The notes: a model not told the origin generated them from the sequence alone. DNA of 64,000 nt from Porodaedalea pini (GCA_002794775.1 NBAY01000001.1:1178001-1242000), one strand, 5' to 3'; positions 33,060 through 45,812 are shown, counted from the stretch's first letter. Translations and numbers: made by a program.

Positions 33060-34116
33060 CTATCAAGGCGGATGGTCGACAATGCAAGCTCCTTCATAGA
33101 CATCTCCATTCTCTTCAGTCTCTTCCATCCTATCACAAAATCCTATTATCTACAGTTCCTCTACTCGTTCCATTTGTACGCCCTCAGAGTCTGTCTACAT
33201 TGTACATCAGTTTTCGGGCTTCGGAAGATAAATTTCACACAAACTCTAATGTCACCAGCGTCGGCCACCTCCCGTTATTGCGCAATGCCAGTCTCTTCCA
33301 ACCTTTTTCTGGACTGGCCCTCTGGACAAAATACAAACCGACACCATTTCCATCTCAGAACAACGTCACTCGGTCCCGAACGACTCGGAAGTTTCCCCCA
33401 CCAAGAATGTCGAGGGGTACAACAAGCCCGTCAAAGACTTTCTCAAATTTCGTCCATGCTACTTCTCTCGCGGCCGCATCCCCAGACGGAGGCACGAGAT
33501 TATCAAAACCAACCACCCCTTTCCGCCTGCTGGCGAATCATTCTGATCCAGGCGATGGCGGCTTGTGATTGGACTCTGTCGAGACCGCAGGAAGGAACAC
33601 ATCGCTTCGCAGGCTCTGGCGAAAGGCCTCTTAGTAGATCAACATATCGTGCGGGAGCAGCTTTTTCGGATAACTAGGATCCGGATCTGGGAACGCTCCC
33701 TTGAGGGAGGCCACAGCAGCAATGATCGGCGAATCAGAGGGCTCAGAGCACGACGACCCGTGCAGCAGAAGTAGGGACGACTTGAGGAAAGGCATGTGTA
33801 GTATGGGCTACCATGAGATGCCGCACCATAGTACATAGCATTAATACTGCGCACACTGCCTTATGCTATATGGAAACTGCTACAATTGCATCTTGCGTGT
33901 TTGCCGGGTCATTTTGCTTGAGTGGATGACTGAGCGTACTGAATATATGTCAAACTTCAAAGGCTATGACTAGATTGTCAACATTTGGTTGAATGAATTC
34001 TGTGAGAGCTCTGTGCTTTGTGCACATAACGTCAGGAAGTATTCTGGTTTGAGCGTATAATACTCACATTCTTTCAATAAACATGATGATTGCTCTTAAT
34101 GGATCACAAGTTAGAT
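33060..34116. other. Intergenic, about 1 kb without a supported gene
   Basis: Open frames up to 201 codons exist on the plus strand (33072-33677), but they overlap in several frames. They resemble no family I know and lack a convincing splice pattern. The stretch 33407-33568 starting MSRGTTSPSKTFSNFVHAT is the most gene-like. I leave it unannotated. Confidence 0.45.
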
Positions 34117-34220
34117 GCTTTCTTAGCTCAGTTGGCTAGAGCGCCAGTCTCATACCATGGTATGATCTTCTGATTAGGAGTGTGATCTGGAGGTCGCAAG
34201 TTCGAGCCTTGCAGAGAGCA
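34117..34220 (+). tRNA. tRNA-Met (CAT), elongator, with 30-nt intron
   Basis: Cloverleaf: acceptor stem GCTTTCT pairs with AGAGAGC (34213-34219) and the discriminator is A. The D arm is GCTC..GAGC, the anticodon stem CCAGT..TCTGG with loop CTCATAA, and the T arm GCAAG-TTCGAGC-CTTGC. The anticodon CAT is at 34151-34153. An intron occupies 34155-34184, the canonical position between nucleotides 37 and 38. The loop-closing T-T mismatch and overall sequence match eukaryotic elongator Met rather than initiator tRNA. A T5 run at 34225-34229 can terminate RNA polymerase III. Confidence 0.93.
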
Positions 34221-34224
34221 AAGC

Positions 34225-34229
34225 CTTTT
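34225..34229 (+). terminator. Pol III T-run terminator of tRNA-Met
   Basis: A TTTTT run begins five bases after the tRNA 3' end, the usual RNA polymerase III stop. Confidence 0.75.
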
Positions 34230-34516
34230 TCGCAATTCAGGACTCACACAAGTATTTGATAATGCCAACAACATATTTTGTTTGTTTTAATGTAGAACAC
34301 AGGCTAACTCGAGCAAACGAGTCACGATGAGAAACGTCCGCAATAACTATAAACAAAATTGCATCCGTTTTACCCAACTTAAACTTCACATTGTCCAGTA
34401 CAAGATCCAAAGAAAAGAACGGAAGTAGCTTTCGCTATCAGAAACAGACAGTAGGGTTAAGAGCTATGACTAAAGACACTCGAGTATATCAGTATCAGTA
34501 CGTACTAAAGTTTCAT

Positions 34517-35713
34517 CTACTTACCCTGGCCGAAGTAGCGCAGGTGCGCATCGTTGATACCCGTTGAAGGTATTGAATCGCTGCACGACGGGTCCTCGCG
34601 TCCAGTGCATGCTACAACATTGTTGGGATCGGTGTCTGAGTTTTACCTTCATGTTAGCATTCTGAATAGGAGGGAAATATACGCAACTTACTCGGATCGT
34701 GAGAAACCCAGAATTCGGATGCACTATATATAAAAAACATCAGAATCCGTTGAGATACGGAAGAGGCGCGGGACGTACTGATGCTCGTAGCCCCACTCTA
34801 GAGGAGGGATGGTAGGTACACCGTCTGAGTATACGGAGTCGTTAGTACGCGGTCCATCATCTAGATCGAAGACGCGCACCATAAGTCTCAGTGCCTGTGG
34901 GAAAGACAGATGTAGTCAGTTTTATTCTCGGAGCGTTGTAAGAATAATTCCCACCTCTAAAGATGTTCGAAACACCGACGAGATTTTCCGCGAGGGAGGC
35001 GTACGCCGGATTACCCGTCCTCGGCTGGCCAAATGTGAACATCCTCAACGGTATGCCCGGGAAATTCGCAGCAAGCGATACACCGCCGAGGGAGGCAAGC
35101 GCCGCACCAAGCGAATGGCCGGTTGAGATAAGTGAATATGTCGGGTGCGCATTAAGCTGGTCCGTGACAGTGGAGTTCACAGTCGATGCGACACTGTTGA
35201 AAGCAGTGAGGAACCCTGGTGCGCCTGGACACCGTCCGTCCCTGAAACTCCAGGCGACGAGTAGTCCACCAACGCGAACTCCAAGTCTACAGATGCGAAT
35301 CAACGATATTAGCCATTGCCACAAGGAAACGAACGAGGTCTGCACCTGTAACGAAATCCTGGAGCTGAATACTGCCTCGATACGCAACGATAATTTCTTC
35401 GCGATCATCATCGCGTGCGACGTATCCTTGTGTGTTGGTTGCATCGTCATTAAACTAGTAACAAAGGAAAGAAGTCCGAGTCAGGCGTATGAATTTATGT
35501 GCAACTTCGCCGGATGCTTACAGTTGTCACCAACGTAGTTCCCAGTGGAGCAGGACAGAAGAGCTGGTACGCTCCGGACGCAAATTGCACGTATCTTTCC
35601 AGATCGTCCATGAGCGACTGCGAGATGCTGCGCCGCTCGATCTGCGGCACAGGGGATGCAAACACCACCGCTGCGAACGCGACGACGCAGAGACTGGAGC
35701 GCGCAAAGAACAT
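34517..35713 (-). CDS. Secreted class 3 lipase (copy 1)
   Basis: Triacylglycerol lipase / feruloyl-esterase-like enzyme, expected to be secreted. Start ATG 35713 gives a signal peptide MFFARSSLCVVAFAAVVFA with a likely cut after SP. Then come MDDLERYVQFASGAYQLFC, REEIIVAYRGSIQLQDFVT and the nucleophile elbow YSLISTGHSLGAALASLGG. MFTFGQPRTGNPAYASL follows. The catalytic Asp lies in DGVPTIPPLEWGYEH and the His near INDAHLRYFGQG. The chain passes through a 15-nt micro-exon (34894-34880) and at least six introns; the Asp codon of DGVP is split by one. Stop TAG is at 34519-34517. It is paralogous to the lipase at 49477-50685. A complete triad suggests an active enzyme. Confidence 0.9.
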
Positions 35714-36736
35714 AGTGGGCCCGAAGTTGCAGGGTTCAGCCAGTTCAGAGACCGAGTACTGCAAAGTACTGGGGTGGCTTCAAACACTCCCAGCGCAAGC
35801 CTCCTTAAAACACTTCTCGGCATCATTCTCACATCAGAGCAACGTGAAAAAAAAAGTCTCCGCGATGTAGTCATATGCATCCAGCTCAGCAAGCGGCCGG
35901 AATTCATTATTAGCCATGAGCCGAAATTGAGACATCTACGCGAAGGATGCGCGGTCATCAGATCAGGGAGCTCGTGGTCAAGGACAGGATTTTTATATGC
36001 CAGAAGTTGAGAAACGTCCGATCGCCGCCTTCTGCATAGATTTAAAATTAGACGATTGTCTCAAGGCACGAGATGAGCAACATACGGATACGATGACTTT
36101 ATGATAAAATGTTCTACATGCAAGACTACGAACGGCTGTAGAAAGCCTCTCCATGAGCTATCTGTTGATACTGAGTAGAAGTCACGTAGACGATTCCTCA
36201 GAGGCGTGCTTGCAGCAACGAATAAGAATAGCTTGGGACCAATATGATCATATTCCGAATCAACGGAGCTTTTACCATATGGCTCTCTTGTCTGCCTGCG
36301 AAGATCCTTGTAGAAGTGCGATTCTGCTAGCATTGTGTTGATGGATGCACATTCCGCTTTCACATGCAAGCGACCAAGTTCGCATGACATTTTGCTTGAG
36401 ATTGGCGAAGGCAACGTAGAAACAAGCTGAGCTGGTCAGATGGTCAAACTTCCAACTAAGGTCCTGTACAATCCTTGGTGGTTAGACTGATCCATACGGG
36501 ATAGAATAGCAATAGGAAAACAGAGAGATGGCGGAGAAGGAGAAGGAAACGTGTGAAAGTCACAACGTGTTCAAGACGCGACAGCCAATTGGGATGTCCG
36601 CGAAACGCATTAAACGGTAATAAACCTGCAGTACGTTATGTTCTACATCTGAACTTGGGGTAGCAGAAGAATAAAACGCGGCGCTGGCAACTCTACGATG
36701 TCAAACTTTCTGCGATCTCCTAACCGTTCTGAAGTT
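35714..36736. other. Intergenic, no gene seen
   Basis: About 1 kb between the lipase start and the helicase stop. Only short overlapping frames occur, with no recognisable protein or RNA. Confidence 0.5.
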
Positions 36737-39649
36737 CTAGCTACGACTCGCGGGTGCACCTGGTAAATCCACTTTCTTCTCGGCGACCTCAGTCCACTTA
36801 CACCAAGCGTCGGCTCTTCCAACTTTTCCCTCCCAGTGCAGAGCGAGCTTCCCGAGTAGCGTCTTGCGCACGTTGTCGTAACGCGTAAACTCGCGCTTGC
36901 TGACAACGACCATTCCAGCCTTGCATCGCGTGAGCATTACGTTCACCCGGTTTTGCGACTTCAAGAAACCCGGACCCGCCGTTCGCACTACGGAGACAAG
37001 GACGTGCTGCGCTTCATTGCCTGAAACAGTGAAGAAAACACATGTCAGTAAGATGGAAGCTCTATTTAATGATCCTCATCGCAACCTTGGAAGCTATCGA
37101 CATTGAATACATTTTCCCATGGCAGGTTTTCTCCCTTCAGTGCTTTCTGGATAGCATTCCTCTGCGCATCGTATGGCGTAATGATGCAATGATTCTCATG
37201 TTTGTAATAGTGCCGAACTAAATGGACGATCGTTTGGACTTCCCGCGTATTCTGTGCAAGTTTGTGACATGGATGCAACGGCAGTAACGAAGGGCCGATC
37301 GACTCACCTTCCAGCTTTTCCCTGCCTTCTCTTCGCTACCATTCCAGACGTCGACAAATTTCATGCAGGTCCATCCTGTTGTCCCGTGCACAGACTTCAA
37401 CTTCGATGAGTATACGGCTTGTGAAATAAAAGCGCCTATTTCAATCGGCATGCGATCTAACATATGAAAATTGTCAGCGAAGATCTTTCAAAACAACATT
37501 CTCCGGAGAAGCACCGACATTGCGTGTCTAAGAAATATGCAGATGATTTCAAGTGCGGAATGTCGTAAATGCTTTGTAGTGTCGGCGCCACATCTTGTCC
37601 ATATGGCGGTACTTGGAAAAGAGTAGGAAGATGGTAAGCACATAGAGTAAAGGTGCGAGAGACGTAATCTACTCACGCTGTTTTGGATCTCCGAAGAAAC
37701 AAGCCTTCTTCAGCTCCTTAAAGCGGCCGAAAAGATGCTATGGAAAGAAAATGAGAGATGTCAGCATCGGCGCTGAGTTGCGAACTGCGGCGCGTACGCA
37801 CCAGATAATCCAAGACACCGATCTGAGACGCCTCGTCAACTACAAGCATTTCCAGGGGCACAAGGCCAAAGAGACCTATGTTTTCAAGCGATGGGTTGGA
37901 AAGCGTGCTGATCGTGCAGAGCACAACGCGAGTCCCATGAAAAAACAGCTCTACATCTCTTGGAATACTTGGCAGCTCGTCGGTGCGAATCAGATGATCA
38001 TTTACTTCTGCGTAAATGTGCTCGTGCCTGTTCACATCGTTAGTTAGTTCTCTATGGTATCCCGGTGCGAAGCGGGGGGTGCAGAACGCTCACCATTCGA
38101 AATGAAACTCCTTGGAGACCAGTAGTTTGAAATCGACGTCATGCTTGCAGAGACTTTCCGCAATATTTTTGACGCCGACATTAGATTGTGCTACAACCCA
38201 CGCGGTTCTTCGCAAAGAATGCACTTCTCGCATTGCGACAGAAATCGTAGTCGTCTTTCCAGTACCAGGTGGACCTGACAGAATGACTCGGGTTCAGTCA
38301 AGCATCATGAATATCTAAGGAAGTACTGACCATGTGTGATGACGATAGGCCGATGAGGATTAATCATCGCCTCCACTACGTCGGCTTGAGACTGATTCAA
38401 AGGACGTCCGCCTTGTCCCGGACGAATTTTCGCATTTTTTATATGTTTGAAATTCATCTTTTTATTGGCTGGAAACCAGAGGTAGCCGACGAACGGAAAT
38501 AAAGGATTGGATAGTATCGTATCTCCTTGCAGCAATTGCAGCAAGAACTCGTCGCGAGCTCTCTCCGCACTCGTGAGCTCCTCCCGACCGTGCACAAACA
38601 CTTCCTTGATGATCATAGCTGATTTAGCACCCGTCCGTTGAATAAATGTTTTCTTGCCCTCAGTGCCCTTCGCCTTTCCACCATGCTTCTTTCCGTTTGC
38701 ATCCACGAAGACTATTCTTGTCTGTATTTCCCTGTCAGCGAACGCGATTGGCTAGTGAAATCGTGAAATACACTTGCCTTTTCGCTCTTGCGAACTCGCG
38801 ATTTATATCGTTCATTCTGAATGACGATGCCTCCGTCCTTCGTATGCTTTATGGAACTGAAGTCGTTATGAACGACCCGCGGTTTTGCAGCGTCCATCAT
38901 ATCGAGCTCTTTGATCATACGGAACAGGCATTTGAAGTCCTGAGCGCAAATAAGTCATTTGTCAGACGTGGTTACCAATTGGGAATAGGGAACAGGCTTA
39001 CTAGGGCCGATAATCGACTCGTTTCGGCCACCTTGCTTACTGAAAGCTGACTAGCCCATTTATGATACGAAGCAAGTCTAGAAATCCTGGTTTGAACCTA
39101 GTTTTCCACTTAGTTGATGCATCCGCACCTTACTGAGATCCAGGCCCTAAGACAAAGAAACTCCAGCTTCTTATCGTTGTCCTCGATTTCTTCCGGATGA
39201 AAATCCCAGAGATAGTTGATCGAAAATGAGCTTGCAGATGGGTCGAGGACATCTCGGACAGCAGAACCGGGAGAGATCACCTTGTCCTTCGGAGGAAGAT
39301 CATAACCACGAACGTCGTAGTCCAAGGTTTCTTTGATATGCAAAGCAAGCCGGACAATACCAAAGCCCACGACACGTCCCAAGCTACCGTCGAAGAGCTT
39401 CCTCAATGACTCGTTCTTCTCGGCATTAGCCTTAATCACGAAGACTCTGTCATCGATGGCTGCGGCGACAAATTCCAGAACACCCCTTCGATTGATATGT
39501 GTGGCAAGGCCAGTAACACGTGTAGAGGAGTTACTTGATGTTACACTGTTAACTGCGCTGGCGAGCTTCCTAGAGTTCGGGTACAGTTCCCAGTCCAGGG
39601 AGGTCGGTACGCCTGCACCTTTTAGATACCTTTGGTGGAGGACAGGCAT
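36737..39649 (-). CDS. Superfamily 1 helicase with N-terminal exonuclease-like region (copy 1)
   Basis: UPF1/SMUBP2/DNA2-type nucleic-acid helicase. Motif I (Walker A) is VILSGPPGTGKTTTISVAM at about 38290-38230. Motif Ia is AWVVAQSNVGVKNIAE, motif II is MLVVDEASQIGV (DEAS), motif III is CFFGDPKQ, and motif VI is QNRVNVMLTRCKAGMVVVS. Before the helicase core, VLEFVAAAIDDRVFVIKANA and RVVGFGIVRLALHIKETLDY resemble an RNase D-like 3'-5' exonuclease fold. The acidic metal ligands of that family are not seen there. I start it at ATG 39649 (MPVLHQRYLKGAG); the stop is TAG at 36739-36737. Many introns of about 50-60 nt are needed. It lacks the long C-terminal tail of copy 2. It lies head-to-tail with copy 2. 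Confidence 0.85.
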
Positions 39650-40267
39650 GGTGGGGAGAACAAGGTCAACACGCAATCCGGTGAAATGCTATAGTTTTAC
39701 ACTCCCCTCTTCTGTTCAAGGGCGTTGCAGAATCACAACACGCTGCTCGCCATGAAATGAAAGAGAGTCAAGGAGAACGTTGTATACGTTAGAAACGTGA
39801 GTTCCTGATGAGGTGGCCACGTCGCACCTCGTGTCCTGGCGATTCTCAACGGGCGCTTGCAAGCCTATTTTAGAAATCACCAAGGACCACATAGGCGGAC
39901 AACTCGGAGAGAGATTAAACGTCGTATCGTGCAGGTGCTTCCTTCAAGTTGTTCCCTAGTCTCGTAAACCCAGCAACCTGAGGTCCTGAGGTCAAACGAC
40001 ATCGTCATCGCTGTTGAGCCAAATTCACAGGCATTTCTTTCTCTTCATCGTTGAATTCTATGCTTGTGGATGATGCAGAAGCATAGTTTAAAGATAACCG
40101 TCGCGGACTCGCGGTGCAGCCGCGACGAACAAAAACTTCATTCGGAGGCGCCGATTACGTAAAAAGCCAAATAGGCGCTCATTGCTTTCGCAGCTATGTA
40201 CAAACTAAACAGATAGATTTCAAGCTTCATACTACACATTATAAAACGCATACATGTGTTGCTAATT
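39650..40267. other. Intergenic between the tandem helicases
   Basis: About 620 bp that should hold the promoter of copy 1 and the 3' UTR of copy 2. No coding feature was recognised. Confidence 0.5.
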
Positions 40268-43200
40268 TCATGATAATACCAAGTTTCCCTGCCTCTTTGA
40301 CTTTTTCTGCGTCGAGGCAAGCATTTGACTAGGCGCTTGTTTCTTCAAAGCAGTGAGTTTCTGAGATGGAAGACTCGTCCCAGATGGGTTCGAAGATCTT
40401 GTCCGAGCCGGAAGTGGGGAGACTTTGCCCCATGCCCCGGACGCCACGGGCTGAGGACGCGAAGTCGAAGGTAATTCTGGGAAAGCTGAAGTATAGGCCT
40501 TGTATGCATCTCTACGGCTAGTCGTGGTTTTCTTAGACTGAGATAGCTGGGACTGAGGTTGAGAAGAGACACGTCTCGGAAAACCTGTCTCTAAATGTGT
40601 CCGCTGGAGGTCCTCAGCAATCGAGTCAATGTTTGCCTTCATACCCATTGTAAGCGACGAATCCATCCGCCTTCTTCGAACTGGGAGATCCGATATACTC
40701 CGGACTGGAGGGCGGGAAGGCGCCGACAGGAGAGCGCTTACGGGTGCTAATACCATGGAAGACTGATGCATCCCATCCTCAGACGAAGAAAGCGCTCGGC
40801 CAGAAGACCGATGGCTCTGTCCTAAATGAGAGTCTGTCCTGCTCCCTTTACCGCTGGCACCAGGCAGGTCGGCATTCTTCTCGGCTACAGCTTTCCAATC
40901 GTGCCAGGTACTTTTCTGACCATACTCCATTTCCCAGTGCTGGTGCATTCCTCCCAAGAGAGTGTCCTTCACATTCCTCTGCTGCATGAAGGCCCGGCTT
41001 GTAACGATCACCATCCCCAGCCTGCAGCGAGTTAACATAACGTTCACCCTGTTCTTCGAGACCAGAAAACCAGGGGACATAGAACGGACGACGGAGACGA
41101 TTATGAAGTCTGCCTCGTTTCCTGCACATAGAGGAGTAAATTTCATGAAGAGACGCTGTCGATATAGATCCACATACCTTGGAAGCTATCGACATTATAG
41201 ATATTGTCAAAGCGCAGACCCGCGCCTTCAAGAGTCTTCTGCAGGAGGTTCCTCTGTGCATCATATGGCGTGATGATACAATAGTCTTTATTGTGATAAT
41301 AGTGGCGAACAAGATGCTCGACAGTCTGCACCTCCCGTAGATTCTACGAACCAAAAGGTAGACACATTTAGTGGAATTTAGGGACATGAATATGAACACG
41401 ACTGGAACGCACGATATAACTTTTCTTGTCATTTTTTTCCTCTCCCAAAGAGACGTCTACGAAGGCAACGCACGAAGGTGCTTTCACTTGATGCTCCGAA
41501 CGAAGCTTTCCGTCATAGATTGCATCGGAAATGAAGGATCCTAGTGGTACCGGCATGCGGTCTTTCCATCGGGTGAGCCCCAGATCTCGATGAAATGCAG
41601 GAATAAAGGCGCACATTGAGTGTTTAAGAAGTACGACTGTGACTTCAAGTGTCGGACATCGAAGACACATCGTAACGTGTTTGCAATGTCCTGGCCGAAA
41701 GGCGGCACTGGAAATGCTAAATAAGTATTTGGAAGTGACCCTGACCTCAGGATACACACGTTGTTTGGGATCACCAAAGAAGCAAACCTTGTTCAGGCGC
41801 TTGAACTGCGCAAAGACATGCTACGCAGAACAATGAGTCATGACATACATCCGGGACATATAGGAAGACATACCATATAGTTGTAAATGCCTATCTGAGA
41901 CGCCTCATCCACTACTAAGTTCGAGACGCGGACGAAGCTGAAGATGTTCTTCGCCTCCAAAGTGGGGTTGGAGAGCGTGCTCAGAGTGCACAGCACGACA
42001 TGGACGCCGTGAAAGAGTATAGCAATGTCTTGTGCACCAGCCGGGAGCTCATCAGTACGAATCAGTGACGCCTTGACTCGTTCATCGTAGATGTGTTCAT
42101 GCCTTTCGTCAATAGAGATAGGTCAAACCTTTCTGCTTTAAGCCTGCGTGGACTACGAAGTTCTTACCACTCATGATAGAACTCCTTCGACACGAGTAGC
42201 CTGAACGGCACCATGTCCTTCGAAAGCCGCTCGGCGATGTTCTTGACAGCAACGTTCGACTGCGCAACGACCCACGCAGTATTGCGCCTCTGGACCCACG
42301 ATTGCAGAGCGGCCGATATTGTCGACGTCTTTCCCGTTCCAGGCGGGCCTGAAACGATGGTGATTCCTTGCAGAAGGCGACGGACAGGTAAGATGGGCTC
42401 ACCATGCACTATTACAAACGGAGCATCAGAGTTCACCATTGCCTCAACGACATCAGTCTGCGACTGATTGAGTCTCCAGTCCTGGAAGTCCCAGAAACTT
42501 TCTGTAGCGAGGCCTCATTTCGATTCGGGAAGAAAAGCTTCTGGATCAAGTCAAAGCTTGGGTCGCCGAGGTCGTGCTTTCCCTGAAGAAGGTGCAAGAG
42601 AAACGTCTCTCGGGCACGATCAGCATGATTGAATTCATCCTTGCCGACTACGAATATCGCCTTGAACGCGACTCCGCCGAGATTGCTTCGTGGAGCGACG
42701 TTTGTCAGTTTTCCGTTTGCACGATTAGCGGTCCCACGGTGCAGTCCATCGGCTTCGTCTATCATCCACACTTCCTTCTGTAAATTAGTCAGCGAGATGC
42801 GTGCTATCACTGAATAGATCAGCCCACCCGTTCACTAGGTCGGACACGATTGCTGAAGCGGTCATTGGAGATTACGATGTTCCCATTGTCGTCGACGGTA
42901 GTGCCTCGAAAATCATTCTCTTGAACGCGCGGTTTTGCCGCCTCCATCTGCTCGACTTCGATGAGCATCTGATGGATGGGTTTGAAATACTAGAGTAAAA
43001 AAATAAACCTAAGCGCCGCAAAGTACGGAATCATACTAGAGAATTACCTTGCTTGTCAAGCGCATAGTATCAGCGGGGACACACTGGCTTAGACCCTTCA
43101 TCATCTCAAACTTGGCAGCAACCCTGCTCACCAGAATGTCAGAGTTCGAAAACGGATAAAGAACGGTGAAACTAGTCACAAGTCACCTTGCTGTAATCCA

Positions 43201-43761
43201 AGCACGCAATGCCAAATGCTCGAGCCTGCGGAAGTTGTTCTCGAGATCGGCTGGAAGCGCATCCCAAAGAGTGTCGACAGCAAACATATTCGCGTTCGGG
43301 TCGACGTAGTTCCGCACGAAAGCCCCAGGTGACTTATTCCTTTCTTTCGGAGGTGCGGCCTCAGCGAGCTCGATGCCGCGAACGTGAATGTTCAGGCCGT
43401 GTCGGATGTGCATGGCGATCCGGGCCATGCCAAAGCCCACGAGCGTGGCTTTCTGACCGCGGAGCAAGGGACTGAGTGCATCGATGCCAGCTGCAGGGTC
43501 AGTTAAACCTCCGAGCATTGACGAAGTACGAGGATAGAGGACGAAGACCTCATCCCTCGAGTTTGCAACGGCTAGGGCCTCAAGAACAGCGTCTCCAATT
43601 GTGAGTAGCGTAGCAATGCCCAAGATAGGAAACGCGTCGCGAACACGAGCAAGAGAGCCATTCACCGCTATGGAAAATTCCTTCGACGATTTGAAAAAAG
43701 TAGGGCGTAGAACATCTGGTAGGCCTGCTGCATTCACGACAGTCTGACTGAAAGGCTCCAT
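40268..43761 (-). CDS. Superfamily 1 helicase with N-terminal exonuclease-like region (copy 2)
   Basis: Paralogue of the helicase at 36737-39649. Start MEPFSQTVVNAAGLPDVL at 43761. The exonuclease-like region (VLEALAVANSRDEVFVLYP, then ATLVGFGMARIAMHIRHGL) is again without clear catalytic acids. The helicase core has Walker A ITIVSGPPGTGKTSTISAA, AWVVAQSNVAVKNIAERLS, LVVDEASQIGIY, CFFGDPKQ, CIITPYDAQRNLLQK and VSKNRVNVMLTRCRLGMVIV. After the core about 200 residues are Ser/Pro/Lys-rich and low in complexity (to QKKSKRQGNLVLS), perhaps a nucleic-acid- or partner-binding tail. Stop TGA is at 40270-40268. Two adjacent copies with the same architecture point to tandem duplication. A role in RNA decay or transposon control is possible but not shown. 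Confidence 0.86.
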
Positions 43762-44635
43762 GGGGGAAGGGAAGACAATGTAGGTGACGACGGGAGGCTC
43801 AAGATAAAGGTTTGCAAGAGAGCTGCGAGACTAGTACGCACTAGAAATGAATAACTTCATTGGGTTATCTCTTTCCAGATTCCCTCTGCGCAACTAATAA
43901 GCCGATGTTTGCCTCATGTTGGGGCGAGAACAGTATGAGCGTCTATATGTGACTTGGAAGCAAGAGCTCACCACGCACCAGATAGCAGTTCATGGTGCGG
44001 ACGCGGATCATGCTGTGAAGGTTACATGGTCTGAGTATCTGCAAAGACCCTTGGTAAGGGTATCCAGAAGCTACTCTGGCACTGGCACTGCAAGAAAAGA
44101 GTGAAGGAGATGATAGTCGAAAGTCAAGGTTTACTTTGATAGTATTAATGACATATTCGCATCGAGACACTCCATTTCCCTTTCCCGACAGGATAAGTAC
44201 ATCGAAGTGGCTGTACTTTTTCGCATCCGATTCGTACGCAAGTAGGAAGTCGCTCGAACTTGGGCGACGGTGTCCAAATTGTAACGATTACATAATATTC
44301 TGGAATAACCTAAAGTAGACGGAAATTCGCACCTTTTTGATGCCTCAAACGATATCTCTCGTCCCCCGATCTTCCTCGGATTTCCTGCGGGTTTCGATTG
44401 AAATGCTTCCTTCGGCCGTCCCATGACGTTTAGAACCACTAGTAGTAGTACTGCTGATTCTGTTTTACGCCGCCTACCTGACTGTATACTGCCTCCCTGG
44501 TGCTCTCCCGCGGAAGCTGACAACACTGTATTGACCTACTTTCACTCTGAAGACACGTAAACATGCCGCCATAACGATTTATCAGATAAGTAGTCGTTAT
44601 CAGTGAACTGGCGACGATTTTCACTCCCATTTACC
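43762..44635. other. Divergent intergenic region, no gene seen
   Basis: About 870 bp between helicase copy 2 and the Rossmann protein. Short frames on both strands have no recognisable similarity. It presumably contains both promoters. Confidence 0.5.
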
Positions 44636-45539
44636 ATGAACAAATCGTTGAATGTTGTTATCATCGGTGGTCACGGAGAGGTATGGAGTTCTGATGCCTT
44701 TACTAGAGTACGAGAGTGATAACTCGTCGTCCAGGTCTCCATGCGCCTCGCGCGCCTCCTCTCTGCCCGATCAAACACACAGGTCCTCTCTATCTTCCGC
44801 AATGCAGACCAAACGAAGGAGGTCTCCGAATCCGGTGCATCCCCGCTCGTCCTCTCACTAGAAGACGACCCGAAGGAGAAGTTTGCGAAGGCATTCGAGA
44901 ACAAGGACATCGTATATTTTTGTGCAGGCGCCGCCGCCGCGCCGGAAAGGACGCACGAAGTGGATTATGTGGGCGCATTGAAAGTCTTTGATGCCATTGA
45001 GCAGGTAGGAGGAGCGAAGCCGCGCCTTATCATGGTCTCTGCCATCGATGTCAGAGACCCTAACGTCATTCCTGCGCACTATGTACGCCATGTTTTTTCT
45101 TCCGCAGTTCCCTCGCTGACATGGGGTCTATGACTAATTGAAGAACGACGAGGACAAGTTCATCTCAGAGAGGATTCGAACTGCGTTCGGTCCATATATG
45201 CAGGAAAAGTACGATGCAGACAAGAATCTCGTCCAGCGCACTGCCTTCAAATGGATAATTATACGACCAGGAGGACTTTCAAACAGCCCTGGGACTGGAA
45301 AGGCCTCCATTGGCAGGACTCACCTCAAGAATACGATCTCCGTAAGATCTTCGTATTAGCTACTCTGAGCCTACGTCTGACTGTACTTGCAGAGAGATGA
45401 CGTAGCTTATATCCTGGCTCTTCTTGCGGATCGTCCAGATGCAGCTGGCCTCGCGATTGACATGGTCGGAGGCGAACAGAGTATCGAAGAAGCACTCGAC
45501 GCGTTCATCAAGAAAGGTGAAACGGATTTCTTGGGTTGA
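44636..45539 (+). CDS. NAD(P)-binding Rossmann-fold protein (NmrA/SDR-a type)
   Basis: Atypical short-chain dehydrogenase-like protein of about 250 aa. The N-terminus MNKSLNVVIIGGHGEVSMRL is the dinucleotide-binding beta-strand and Gly-rich loop (GGHGxVxxxL), split by an intron after GGHGE. DIVYFCAGAAAA and PRLIMVSAIDVRD are the next core strands. WIIIRPGGLSNSPGTGK carries the RPG motif typical of NmrA-like/biliverdin-reductase-B-like proteins. The end is RDDVAYILALLADRPDAAG..DMVGGEQSIEEALDAFI. The model has about four exons with introns near 44682-44733, 45082-45143 and 45341-45392. There is no classical YxxxK pair, so enzymatic activity is uncertain; a redox-sensing or reductase role is inferred. 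Confidence 0.85.
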
Positions 45540-45812
45540 ATGGCTCTCGCAAGCGCGGCTTCGAACAAATTGATGATAAACTGCAATGAAATTATACAAA
45601 CGGAGACTCGATGATTGATGTACTGCAACGTTTCATGTATGCTAATGATGTAAATGTCTTTGAATTCAAGCCGATGTTGATTTTTCGATGTTGAATATAT
45701 GCAGTGAATGTATAACAGGCAAGTAATTCGCATGCTTGCTTACAAACAAACGCGTCTCTTGCGCGTCTTGTCCTCCCTACTGCGAGCTTCATTTCAACAT
45801 CGATAGATCAAA

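Noticed and set aside
33072..33677. 201-codon plus-strand frame after the transporter
   Set aside because: No recognisable family, overlapping open frames and no splice support; probably non-coding or UTR sequence.
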